In this document: in pieces, positions 43,469 through 51,380 of the stretch
Layout of the letters: the number at the start of each line of letters is the position of its first letter
How positions within the stretch are numbered: position 1 is the stretch's first letter
From: Proteiniphilum acetatigenes DSM 18083
Lineage (GTDB): Bacteria; Bacteroidota; Bacteroidia; Bacteroidales; Dysgonomonadaceae
Direction: 5' to 3'
Assembly (NCBI RefSeq): GCF_000380985.1
Contig: NZ_KB905698.1
Location: 62,001 to 126,000 of the forward strand
Length of the DNA stretch: 64,000 bases
Program-made: the position numbers and the translations under genes
Notes under the pieces: generated by a model
Database searches by the model: none
What the model saw: the letters and a program-made list of their open reading frames with translations, nothing else
What the model was told of the DNA's origin: nothing

Positions 43469-44500
43469 CTATCGGGGAGAAATTTCATACATAAGCGATG
43501 TCTCGTATTGTTCGGGAGGAACATTGAACAGGCGCGAATCATTCGCTTCGGTAAAATAGGTAATATCAAAATTTACAGGTGTACCCCCGGTAGAGGGTCC
43601 CTCCAGTATGGTCTGGGTACCAGTAGAAAGCGTACGGGAATATATATTTCCGGTTCCCCCGCTTAATTGCAGGTGAACAATATCCAACGGTAAAGTATTG
43701 CCGGCGGAGGAGGAGAAATGAGAGGATACGGATCTTACCGTAACCTGATAGGCAGTAGTGGCGGAAACAGATAATCCGTCAACATAAGTAACACTTTTGC
43801 CGTTGATATAATCCGCCATCGTTTTAAATTCCAGCAGTCCATTAGATGCTTCCGTAGAAACCCGGATGGTGTACCGTTTCTCTTCAGGAGGAGGATTACC
43901 CAGATTGGTTACCTGTATCTTAAAAGTATGTTGCAGTCGGGCTATGGGTATATTATTTTTATCGTATAGCGTATATTCTATCTGAAACGGATACTCTTTC
44001 CATGCCTGCAGGGAATTCAAATAGCTGCCGGGAGCGACCGTCAGATTAAATCCCATAATAAAATCAAAATAATCATTTTGATTTGGGCTGTTGTTTATGA
44101 TGGGGGCATTGGAATTGGGAACAAGGTACACTTCATTCGGTCCGTTTTGAAATGGAACGGATAAAGGCATTCCTACCTGAGTAACGCTGGGAATGGGTCC
44201 CGGTTTCAAATTACCGGATGTTCCGGTCGGGGAAAAACTTATTTTGTCTGCAGGAAATTCATTCCCTCCGTTTACAACCGGGTAGTTTACTATCCGGGCG
44301 GATAATTTCCAGTTCTCGAAAGTAATATTTCCATTACCGCTGATTTTCAATCTGGTAATATCCGATTGTGATACGGCACCTGAATAGGAACCCACACTAA
44401 GATAGTCGGATCCTCCCTGCCATGTCAGATTCACCTGACCGTATGCCGATATATGGAATAAGAGAAAAAGAAGTTCTATGTATATGAATAGCCTACTCAT
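43469..44500 (-). CDS. Putative tip subunit/adhesin with two pilin-like domains
   Basis: 343 residues: signal peptide (FLLFHISAYGQ), then an N-terminal domain (about 20-200) and a C-terminal domain (about 205-343), both predicted beta-rich and Gly/Ser/Asn-rich. The C-terminal end QYETSLMYEISPR shares its alternating pattern with the end of the major pilin (VYTAQVTYTIVSK): Tyr, then hydrophobic residues every second position, then Tyr-x-Ile. That resembles the conserved last strand of chaperone-usher subunits. The gene overlaps the chaperone by 8 bp and lies 3 bp before the usher-like gene, so all three are translationally linked. A larger two-domain subunit is what a tip adhesin would be. No ligand can be inferred. 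Confidence 0.55.
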   Translation of the reverse strand: MSRLFIYIELLFLLFHISAYGQVNLTWQGGSDYLSVGSYSGAVSQSDITRLKISGNGNITFENWKLSARIVNYPVVNGGNEFPADKISFSPTGTSGNLKPGPIPSVTQVGMPLSVPFQNGPNEVYLVPNSNAPIINNSPNQNDYFDFIMGFNLTVAPGSYLNSLQAWKEYPFQIEYTLYDKNNIPIARLQHTFKIQVTNLGNPPPEEKRYTIRVSTEASNGLLEFKTMADYINGKSVTYVDGLSVSATTAYQVTVRSVSSHFSSSAGNTLPLDIVHLQLSGGTGNIYSRTLSTGTQTILEGPSTGGTPVNFDITYFTEANDSRLFNVPPEQYETSLMYEISPR

Positions 44501-45305
44501 GAGTGAACTGCAGCTCTGCGGCTTCTATCGTGGTGCGGTCACCGTAATCGAGCATCACGGTGGCGATATATCTTCCTTTTTCCAGCTCTTGCCGGAGAGG
44601 AATCTGCATGATCCGACGGTCACCGGGCATCGTATAAAAATCGGCCGCTTCTATGTTCAATTCTTTACCGTCACCCTGGTTGAACAGACTGGCGCTCGCA
44701 CGGCCGTTAATCCAAATATTACCCACATTGCTGAATAAGAGCATCAGCGAATTGGTTTCCTTATCGTATGCCAGATTCTCAATTTCCACTTTCTTTATTT
44801 CCGGAGCGTTGCCTTTACGGTATATTTTTATTCCCTGGCGGACATTGATCTTGATGGCTGCTCCCTGCGTATCTACGCCATCTACGGGATTCATCTGCGT
44901 TACAAATAGCATGGCCGTCTGTACATTCGCGTCACGGTCGATTTCCGCAGGTATGGTCATAATCAGATCGATCTCCCGGCTTTCTCCCGGCTCAAGGGTC
45001 ATATACATGCCACCGGGCAGGCTTAGCCAGCCGGCACAGGAATTATCCAGTGAATCAGGCGGGAACATAAGGTTGCCACCATAACTATCGTATTCCCAAT
45101 CCCCCATTGTAAGGGAGAAATTGAGCGGATGATCTTTACTGACATTGCTGACCAGTACTTTCTGTGATCCTGTCTCTCCCGGGTCCAGACTATAATATAC
45201 CCGCGGCGGAGACACCGAAATCCCTACCTGTGAAAAGACGGTGGAAGGAATTATGAAAAAAAGTCCGGCAAATAGTAAAAAACAGTGGACAAACAGATAT
45301 CTCAT
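44493..45305 (-). CDS. PapD-like periplasmic fimbrial chaperone
   Basis: 270 residues with a signal peptide (PSTVFSQ). Two Ig-like halves: the first (VGISVSPPRVYYSLDPGETG, SQKVLVSNVSKDHPLNFSLT) has the opening strand, Arg and N-x-S pattern seen in PapD-like chaperones and DUF916-type proteins. After RQGIKIYRKG comes the second half (IENLAYDKETNSLMLLFSNV ... MQIPLRQELEKGRYIATVML). The overall plan matches periplasmic chaperones that donate a strand to pilins. It sits between the pilin and the tip gene. Sequence similarity to classical FimC/PapD is low, so the name rests on architecture and context. Confidence 0.62.
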   Translation of the reverse strand: MRYLFVHCFLLFAGLFFIIPSTVFSQVGISVSPPRVYYSLDPGETGSQKVLVSNVSKDHPLNFSLTMGDWEYDSYGGNLMFPPDSLDNSCAGWLSLPGGMYMTLEPGESREIDLIMTIPAEIDRDANVQTAMLFVTQMNPVDGVDTQGAAIKINVRQGIKIYRKGNAPEIKKVEIENLAYDKETNSLMLLFSNVGNIWINGRASASLFNQGDGKELNIEAADFYTMPGDRRIMQIPLRQELEKGRYIATVMLDYGDRTTIEAAELQFTHE

Positions 45306-45378
45306 CGATTAGAATATTTTATTCAGTCGGGTCGGTCGTCCCTATTGATTGTTAAATACAAGTAATAATACCCTATTG

Positions 45379-45429
45379 AATATAAGATAGAGGGAGAGAG
45401 AAACGATTCAACCGAAACGTTCTCCCCTC
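45379..45429 (-). terminator. Hairpin between pilin and chaperone genes, possible partial terminator
   Basis: On the minus strand GAGGGGAGAACG (plus 45418-45429) pairs with CGTTTCTCTCTCCCTC (45390-45405) with small bulges, followed by TATCTTATATT. It lies in the 151-bp gap after the pilin stop. In fimbrial operons a leaky terminator or processing hairpin here gives more pilin than assembly proteins. Confidence 0.5.
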
Positions 45430-45456
45430 CTTCTTTCTATTTTTAATAAATATACT

Positions 45457-46020
45457 TTATTTTGATACTATAGTGTAGGTAACCTGTGCTGTATATACTG
45501 ATTCGGCATCATCATGGATATATCTATTGATGTACTGGTATGAGGCGCCGGCAGCAGTGTTATCGTACTTTATATTGTAATTAAGTACACTCCCCCCCTC
45601 GGAGGCTGTAATTATAGGGATATCTCCTGTCGTTAAAGCTTGTTCATTAAATTCACCCACTGCGGTATTTGTTCCAAGTGATGCTAAAATCTTCACATCA
45701 CCGGCTGATATAACCTCCGCTCCGTCACCTCTCTTAAACTCCCCGTTCGATTTCACATTTACTTGAAATCCTCCGGTACTGAATACGGTCAAATGATCTT
45801 TTTGCTCGGAAGAGACACCACTCGCATAATGATCTTTTGTTTCGTACACGAGATCTACTGTTTTCTGACTCGGATTAACAACAATTGTCTGAATTGGTTT
45901 AAACCTGATATTCACTGTTACATTATCCGTATTCGACGGACCTTCTGCTTTCACACTGTTCACACACACTAAACCGCAAATGATCAAAGCGGCGATTGAA
46001 AGAAAGTTTTTAGTTCTCAT
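45457..46020 (-). CDS. Putative major pilin subunit
   Basis: 187 residues. Signal peptide (LVCVNSVKAEG) then a beta-rich domain: NVTVNIRFKPIQTIVVNPSQ, HLTVFSTGGFQVNVKSNGEF, GGSVLNYNIKYDN and the C-terminal strand AESVYTAQVTYTIVSK. Small, secreted, beta-sandwich-like and first in the operon, it fits a self-polymerising fimbrial subunit. The N-terminal stretch after the signal (NTDNVTVNIRF) could serve as donor strand. No cysteine pair is seen. It is preceded by a consensus promoter and a roughly 430-nt leader, and followed by an attenuator-like hairpin. The pilin call is from architecture and neighbours. Confidence 0.6.
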   Translation of the reverse strand: MRTKNFLSIAALIICGLVCVNSVKAEGPSNTDNVTVNIRFKPIQTIVVNPSQKTVDLVYETKDHYASGVSSEQKDHLTVFSTGGFQVNVKSNGEFKRGDGAEVISAGDVKILASLGTNTAVGEFNEQALTTGDIPIITASEGGSVLNYNIKYDNTAAGASYQYINRYIHDDAESVYTAQVTYTIVSK

Positions 46021-46457
46021 TTTTGAATTAATTTATAAAGTGTTTATTTCTTTATGTGGTCTGTTTACCGGCCGACCATGCCACGAGTTTATATATAAAG
46101 GACATTTCATTATTCTTTACAGACACCTGAATCCGACAGATGCTAAGACAAAAATCCGGTACTCCATTGCTGTGCAATTTCTTTCGGGTTTTTACCTATT
46201 AAACTACTTGTAAAATAATCTTTTCTATGATCCGGATATCGAATCCTGCAGGGTGAAAGTGCAGATATCCTTAATACGAGTCAGTGAAGATGATTTTTGT
46301 ATGCCTACTTATTTTTACTCTCTGTTCTATGTATAATCCATCATTTATTTAACCGACCCACGAATAAAGTTTTTCCGGGAAGCGCCTTTATTCCTTAAAT
46401 ACGGTTTAAGATACTAACCTACAACATATTACATCATATTCACTCAAAAAAGTGAGT
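46021..46457 (-). promoter_or_regulatory. Long structured 5' leader of the fimbrial operon
   Basis: About 430 nt between the promoter and the pilin ATG. Hairpins on the transcript: GGATAT[CGAATC]CTGCA with TGCAGATATCC (46234-46270), with a 6-nt bulge; AATAAAG/CTTTATT (46363-46392) enclosing TTCC/GGAA; and ACTCA/TGAGT at 46442-46456 right at the transcript start. No known riboswitch class is recognised and no convincing open frame is seen. Confidence 0.5.
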
Positions 46458-46488
46458 CAAAGGTACGTCGACTTTTCGAAATAACAAA
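46458..46488 (-). promoter_or_regulatory. Consensus promoter of the fimbrial operon
   Basis: The minus strand reads TTTG (plus CAAA 46485-46488), exactly 19 nt, then TACCTTTG (plus CAAAGGTA 46458-46465), a full match to the housekeeping promoter of Bacteroidota. Confidence 0.75.
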
Positions 46489-46799
46489 AAAAGGACATTA
46501 TTTTTTATCTATTTAACATAGATAGCATTTATTGAATACTTTTAACTAAGGTTAAACATGCGTAATAAACTTAGTCCAAAATAGTTGTTTAAATTACATA
46601 AAAAACACACTGTTCATTTTTTAACGATTAATATAATAAATCATTAGATTTGGTGTCCGTTTTTTTATAAGATACTCTATTCGGCAACACATAAGTTGCA
46701 TATTGATATATTAAGGATTTATAGTAAAACAAACAGGAAGAATGAACAAACAGGGAATCAGTGAAATCAGGTATCAGTTCTGCAGGGTTTATGAGAAGA
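46489..46799. other. Non-coding gap between FecR gene and fimbrial promoter
   Basis: About 310 bp, very AT-rich. It contains small inverted repeats (ATCTAT/ATAGAT near 46508-46524; TTTAAC/GTTAAA near 46540) but no strong terminator after fecR and no coding signal. Confidence 0.45.
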
Positions 46800-47783
46800 T
46801 TAAATAGAAACAGTAACCGTATCACCCTCGACAACAAATTTCACCGGGGATATTTTCTGAAGCTCCTTCAGCACATTTTCAATACCGGGTTGTTTGGTCG
46901 TTAGGGTATAACTGTAATTCAATGCTGCTGCATCTTGCACATGAAATTGCACATCAAATCTTCTCTCCAGTTCCTTTATCACTTCAGCAAGAGGGGTATC
47001 ATAGAAATGGAGTACATTCTTTTTCCATAATGAAGCATTGGATGGATTGATAAGATTTCGCAAAGTTATTCTCCCGGTCGACTTATCATATTCTATTTTT
47101 TGTCCTGGCAACATGGGGTAGCTGTTTTGATGCACGTGAAAAGCGGTTCTCCCCTCATCCAGCACTACTTCTATAGTGTTGCTATTACCATAGGCTCTTA
47201 CATTGAAAGAGGTACCTACTACCTCTGTCTCGGTATGCTGTGCGTGCACCACAAAGGGGCGGCTGCGATTGGAAGCCACGTTAAAATAGGCCTCTCCTTC
47301 GAGATAGATTTCTCTTTTTCGTAATCCGAATCTGTTCGGATAACGGATCTTTGTATCTGCATTAAGGAATACCTCTGTACCGTCCTGGAAAAAGATCCGC
47401 GCATCTTCTCCTTTAGGAACATATACTTCGGAATAGGTTGTTCCGGAGAAAAGATCGGTCTGTCTGTTCAGGTAAAAACCTAATCCTGAAAGAAGCAATA
47501 TCGGCAAAAGAACGGCAACCACTTTGAGTAGATTTTTTCTGAAGCGGTTTTGGTAGATATTCCTGTCGATCCTTTTGTACAGGAGATCGGACTGTAATGG
47601 GGTAAATGATTTACCAAGGTCAGGTTCATTCTCCATCAGATAAGCATCTCTGTCGAGCATATCCGACAGGCATTGCTGCCCCTCGACCGTAGAAGAGAAC
47701 CAATCGACCACCTCTACAGCCTCCTCTTTCGATGCCGATTCGGCTATAACCCTGTTAATAATATTTTTGTCCGATGATTGCAT
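46800..47783 (-). CDS. FecR-type anti-sigma factor
   Basis: 327 residues. The N-terminal 80 residues are cytoplasmic and helical (ASKEEAVEVVDWFSSTVEGQ). One membrane segment at about 86-106 (LLKVVAVLLPILLLSGLGFYL) is followed by the periplasmic FecR domain (VYVPKGEDARIFFQDGTEVF, NADTKIRYPNRFGLRKREIY, GEAYFNVASNRSRPFVVHAQ). A C-terminal DUF4974-type domain (YDTPLAEVIKELERRFDVQF) ends the protein and resembles an STN fold. It holds an ECF sigma factor inactive until a SusC/FecA-type receptor with an STN domain signals. The sigma gene is 212 bp upstream; the best receptor candidate is the STN-SusC at 36.9-40.3 kb. The start codon follows copy 3 of the long repeat by 6 bp. Confidence 0.92.
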   Translation of the reverse strand: MQSSDKNIINRVIAESASKEEAVEVVDWFSSTVEGQQCLSDMLDRDAYLMENEPDLGKSFTPLQSDLLYKRIDRNIYQNRFRKNLLKVVAVLLPILLLSGLGFYLNRQTDLFSGTTYSEVYVPKGEDARIFFQDGTEVFLNADTKIRYPNRFGLRKREIYLEGEAYFNVASNRSRPFVVHAQHTETEVVGTSFNVRAYGNSNTIEVVLDEGRTAFHVHQNSYPMLPGQKIEYDKSTGRITLRNLINPSNASLWKKNVLHFYDTPLAEVIKELERRFDVQFHVQDAAALNYSYTLTTKQPGIENVLKELQKISPVKFVVEGDTVTVSI

Positions 47784-47789
47784 TTAATA

Positions 47790-47942
47790 AAGACTTTAGA
47801 GTCAAGAACCAAGACTTCTTAAACTAAAAGTGAAAAATGAAAGATTTCGGGTCTCGGACTTATGTCGCATTGATCCATTGGTAATTAGGAATTGGTAATT
47901 GCCAATTAAATCACTTTTCCACCATTCCACCATTCCACTTTC
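47790..47942 (-). repeat. Long dispersed repeat, copy 3, immediately upstream of the FecR gene
   Basis: The reverse complement is nearly identical to copy 1 (13319-13475): AAGTGGAATGGTGGAATGG, AATTACCAATTCCTAATTACC, ATGGATCAATGCGACATAAG, TCCGAGACCCGAAATC and AAGTCTTGGTTCTTGACTC. It separates the sigma factor gene from the FecR gene and points toward FecR. Confidence 0.8.
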
Positions 47943-47995
47943 TATATTATATAGACACATATCCGGGTAAAAGAAATGAGTTTCGTTTCCTGTTT

Positions 47996-48574
47996 TTATA
48001 ATAAGAGCATCTTAATCTGCTGAAAATAGGATCGTAATATTTTTAGAGATTCCTGATAATGGGACTTCACAGTATGAACTGATATCCCCATCTTATCGGC
48101 AATCTCCTGATTACTATCGGATGTCTTCAGTTTCCTCATACAGATTTCTTTTTTCTGAGGCGGAAGTTGTTCTATACATTTATAAAGCATTTCATACATC
48201 TGCTTTTCTTCCACCTCCCTCAAAATATCCTCTTGTGCGGGAAAATCGATCTGCGCATTGACATAGTTAAGAGAAACTGCCTCCTTATGATCGCGGATCA
48301 TATTCAGAATATAATTCTTTGTCATCGTATAGAGATAATTCTTCAAATTTATCTCTATATGAATATCTGCAGTGGATTCCCACAATTTTACGAACACATG
48401 CTGTACGGCATCTTCCGCCATTTGTACACTCTTGAGGTATTTCAGCGCCAATGAATAGAGATACCGGTGATATTTTTGATATATCATGGAGAAAGCCTCT
48501 TTATCCCTCTTTTTTAATAAGATGAATAAAGCGTGATCTTCATTTCTCTCCTTACCCCGGAACTCTTTTTGCAT
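47996..48574 (-). CDS. ECF-type RNA polymerase sigma factor
   Basis: 192 residues. Region 2: DHALFILLKKRDKEAFSMIY, YLYSLALKYLKSVQMAEDAV and QHVFVKLWE, the conserved core-binding and -10 contact helices. Region 4: LPPQKKEICMRKLKTSDSN and QEIADKMGISVHTVKSHYQE, a helix-turn-helix for -35 recognition. Length is typical of Bacteroidota ECF factors paired with FecR. It should be sequestered by the FecR protein encoded next and released by an STN receptor. Which genes it drives is unknown; the PUL susC promoter region lacks the housekeeping consensus and is a candidate target. Confidence 0.94.
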   Translation of the reverse strand: MQKEFRGKERNEDHALFILLKKRDKEAFSMIYQKYHRYLYSLALKYLKSVQMAEDAVQHVFVKLWESTADIHIEINLKNYLYTMTKNYILNMIRDHKEAVSLNYVNAQIDFPAQEDILREVEEKQMYEMLYKCIEQLPPQKKEICMRKLKTSDSNQEIADKMGISVHTVKSHYQESLKILRSYFQQIKMLLL

Positions 48575-48615
48575 ACAGCTGCCGTTCTATTTGTTGATTC
48601 AGTGATTGGCTGATC

Positions 48616-48679
48616 ATTAATTACCAAATTTCAATTACTAATTACCAGCTATCAACTGTCCATTGTCAATTATCAATTG
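48616..48679. repeat. Short AT-rich intergenic repeat related to the AATTACC motif
   Basis: TTAATTACCAAATTTC, AATTACTAATTACCAGC and TCAATTATCAATTG: variants of the AATTACCAATTACTAATTACC core of the long repeat, between the sufS stop and the ECF sigma start. Confidence 0.5.
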
Positions 48680-49903
48680 TTACCGAAACATCTGAACAAT
48701 CCTTTGAATACCACTTATGAGCATATCTATTTCCTCTTTGGTATTATAAAAGGCAAAAGAAGCACGAACAGTACCTTCCACGCCCAGCTCGCGCATCAGC
48801 GGTTCAGCGCAATGGTGTCCGGTACGGACTGCAATCCCCATTTTATCCAGTAGGGTACCCATATCGTAGGGATGAATACCATCCACCAGAAAAGAGATTA
48901 CGCTGCTCTTATCAGCGGCATTCCCCAGGATTCGCAATCCAGATACGGCAAGCAGCTTTTCGGTAGCATACCGGAGCAACTCGTGTTCATAAAGATCTAT
49001 ATTCTCTAATCCTATAGAAGTAATATAGCGCAGCGCCGAAGCCAATGCAGCCGTTCCCACAAAATCGGGAGTACCCGCTTCAAACTTGAATGGCAGGCTG
49101 TTGAAAGTGGTTTTCTGAAATGAAACACTCGAGATCATCTCTCCCCCACCCTGATAAGGGGAGAGTGCATCAAGCCATTTCTCTTTTCCATATAATACAC
49201 CAACACCAGTAGGTCCATACACTTTATGCGAAGAGAAAACCAGGAAATCGCAATCGATCTCACGTACGTCCACTTTTCGGTGCTGCACACTTTGCGCCGC
49301 ATCGATCAGTACGGGGATATCGTGCCGGTGTGCTATTTCCACGATCCGACTTATCGGATTGACTGTCCCCAGCACATTGGAGATATGGGTAACCGCAATC
49401 AGTTTGGTACGGGAAGTGATCTTTTTCTCCAATTCATCCAGGATCAGTTCACCCTCGGCATTGATTGGCACCACTTCCAGTTTCAATCCGTAATAATCAC
49501 ACTGCAACTGCCAGGGAACAATATTGGAATGGTGTTCCATAGCTGTGATCACCAGTTCGTCACCTTCCCGGCAGAAGTCCCTGCAAAATGATGACGCCAC
49601 CAGATTGATCGATTCGGTGGCACCTCGGGTGAAAACGATTTCATTAGAAGACGCAGCGTTGATAAATTCCTGAACCGTCCTTCTTGAAGCTTCATGCTCA
49701 TCAGTCGCCGCCTGGCTAAGAAAATGCACTCCCCTGTGCACATTGGCGTTCACAGTGGTGTACATCTCGTTGATCTTATCCATGACACACTGCGGCTTTT
49801 GCGTAGTAGCAGCATTATCAAAATAGACCAGGGGCTTCCCGTATACTTCACGCGAAAGTATAGGGAAATCGGCACGTATCTTATGTATATCGAGTTCTTT
49901 CAA
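48680..49903 (-). CDS. sufS: SufS cysteine desulfurase
   Basis: 407 residues. The reading begins at a TTG (49901-49903); no in-frame ATG or GTG exists upstream before a stop, and the protein KELDIHKIRADFPILSREVY starts where the family normally does. Motifs: YFDNAATTQKP, RGATESINLVA, SSHKVYGPTG with Lys227 as the PLP Schiff base, and RTGHHCAEPLM with Cys365 as the persulfide-forming cysteine in the short RxGHHCA loop of SufS-type enzymes. It takes sulfur from cysteine for Fe-S cluster assembly on the SufBCD scaffold. It follows sufD by 115 bp of repeat sequence. Confidence 0.95.
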   Translation of the reverse strand: MKELDIHKIRADFPILSREVYGKPLVYFDNAATTQKPQCVMDKINEMYTTVNANVHRGVHFLSQAATDEHEASRRTVQEFINAASSNEIVFTRGATESINLVASSFCRDFCREGDELVITAMEHHSNIVPWQLQCDYYGLKLEVVPINAEGELILDELEKKITSRTKLIAVTHISNVLGTVNPISRIVEIAHRHDIPVLIDAAQSVQHRKVDVREIDCDFLVFSSHKVYGPTGVGVLYGKEKWLDALSPYQGGGEMISSVSFQKTTFNSLPFKFEAGTPDFVGTAALASALRYITSIGLENIDLYEHELLRYATEKLLAVSGLRILGNAADKSSVISFLVDGIHPYDMGTLLDKMGIAVRTGHHCAEPLMRELGVEGTVRASFAFYNTKEEIDMLISGIQRIVQMFR

Positions 49904-49930
49904 TTCTATCTCGGATTTGGGATGTTGAAA

Positions 49931-50018
49931 GTGATTAATAACAAATTACTAATTACCACATTGGCACATTAATCATCACCTTCCCTCTTTTCACTTTTCA
50001 CTATTAATTTTTCACTTT
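49931..50018. repeat. AT-rich repeat sequence between sufD and sufS
   Basis: Contains ACAAATTACTAATTACC and several TTCACTTTTCAC units, again variants of the long-repeat components (TCATTTTTCACTTTTAG). No gene or promoter consensus is seen. Confidence 0.5.
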
Positions 50019-51359
50019 TCACTTACAAACAGCGCAATTTCCGCAACGCATCAGTTCTCCGCGGAAACGCTTGTCGATAAGGGTGATCAGACGCTCCTGC
50101 AATGTAGGAATACGAATCATATCTACCACGTCACGGGTAAATGCCACCATAAGTAACAGACGGGCCTCTTCTTTATCGATACCACGGGCACGCATATAGA
50201 ACAGGGCATCCTCATCAAGTTGTCCGGTAGTAAGTCCATGGGAACATTTTACATCATCGGCATATATCTCAAGCTGCGGTTTTGAGAACATCTGTGCTGT
50301 GTCGGTCGAAACCAGGTTACGGTTCGTCTGATATGCCTGTGTTTTCTGTGCATCTTTCTCTACCAATATCTTCCCGCAGAAAACGCCGGTCGCCTTATCC
50401 TTCAACACATTCTTAAATAGCTCATTGCTGGTACAATTGGGTACCGCATGATCGAGAAAAGCAAAGTTGTCAATATGCTGTGTTTTATCGCAGATAGCCA
50501 ATCCCCCTGCATGCGCTTCGGCATGTTCGCCTAACAAGCGAAACCGGTAGTTATTACGTGTATAACCGTTGTGAAGTGTAATACCGCTGGTAACCACATT
50601 GGAATTCTCTTTTTGTTCACTAAAGAGATTACTCAACCGGGTTACTTTTTCCGAATTCTCTTCAAGTTCGTAAAAATCAACCTGTGCCGAAGCACCGGCA
50701 TAGATTTCCGTTACCTGGGTCACCACGAAGTGAACATCGTCCACAGCATGATCACAAACAAGCAATTTCACATGGGCATTCTCTTCCACGATGATCAGAA
50801 TTCTGCGGTTCACATTCAGATCCACACCGCCGCGCAGGATATTGATCAACTGTAACGGTTTTTCAACCTCTACATTCTTAGGGACATACACTACAAAACC
50901 ATCCTGGGCAAACATGGTGTTATAAGCCACTATGCCGTTATTATCCATGTCGGCAATCTGAGCATAATGCATATCAAACTGTGCAGGATACTCTTTTGCG
51001 AATTGCTGTAAACTACCCACGAAGACACCATCGGGCAGACCCTCTGTTTGCTCTGCTTTATCGTAATATCTGTCGTTAATAAGAAAATAGGTATGTGTAG
51101 AGAGGTTGGGGACGTCACATTTGAAAGCATCATAAGGATTGACCGGAATGAGAATATTCCGCAGGTTCAATCCCAAATCTGCATCAAAACAGCGCATTAT
51201 GTTCGAATGCTTGTAGTCTTCCTGCTTTGAAGAGGGAAATCCTATCTGTGTAAATATATCGAAAGCTGTATCCCGGTGCCTGTTCAGTCCTTCCGTGGAA
51301 TTGGCGTCCAATTCACCGCGATACTGCTTAAACAGATCTATATATTGTTGTTCAATCAT
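50019..51359 (-). CDS. sufD: Fe-S cluster assembly protein SufD
   Basis: 446 residues. The N-terminal helical part (EGLNRHRDTAFDIFTQIGFP SSKQEDYKHS in two runs) is followed by the right-handed beta-helix core common to SufB and SufD (VEKPLQLINILRGG, ILIIVEENAHVKLLVCDHAV) and the C-terminal HGLTTGQLDEDALFYMRARG with IDKEEARLLLMVAFTRDVVD. It ends MRCGNCAVCK, a Cys-rich tail I would not expect in every SufD. The sequence fits SufD better than SufB. It forms the scaffold with SufB and the ATPase SufC. Next to sufC (21 bp). Confidence 0.92.
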   Translation of the reverse strand: MIEQQYIDLFKQYRGELDANSTEGLNRHRDTAFDIFTQIGFPSSKQEDYKHSNIMRCFDADLGLNLRNILIPVNPYDAFKCDVPNLSTHTYFLINDRYYDKAEQTEGLPDGVFVGSLQQFAKEYPAQFDMHYAQIADMDNNGIVAYNTMFAQDGFVVYVPKNVEVEKPLQLINILRGGVDLNVNRRILIIVEENAHVKLLVCDHAVDDVHFVVTQVTEIYAGASAQVDFYELEENSEKVTRLSNLFSEQKENSNVVTSGITLHNGYTRNNYRFRLLGEHAEAHAGGLAICDKTQHIDNFAFLDHAVPNCTSNELFKNVLKDKATGVFCGKILVEKDAQKTQAYQTNRNLVSTDTAQMFSKPQLEIYADDVKCSHGLTTGQLDEDALFYMRARGIDKEEARLLLMVAFTRDVVDMIRIPTLQERLITLIDKRFRGELMRCGNCAVCK

Positions 51360-51380
51360 TTTTATTCAGGGGTTACGGGG

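Noticed and set aside
46021-46799. Invertible promoter for phase variation of the fimbriae
   Set aside because: I looked for a pair of long inverted repeats flanking the promoter and found only short hairpins; no recombinase gene is nearby.
46628-46837. 69-codon minus-strand frame downstream of FecR
   Set aside because: It overlaps the FecR 3' end in another frame and is hydrophobic low-complexity sequence without homology signs.
13319-50018. Possible CRISPR array from repeated intergenic blocks
   Set aside because: Copies are tens of kilobases apart and not regularly spaced, with no spacers or cas genes.
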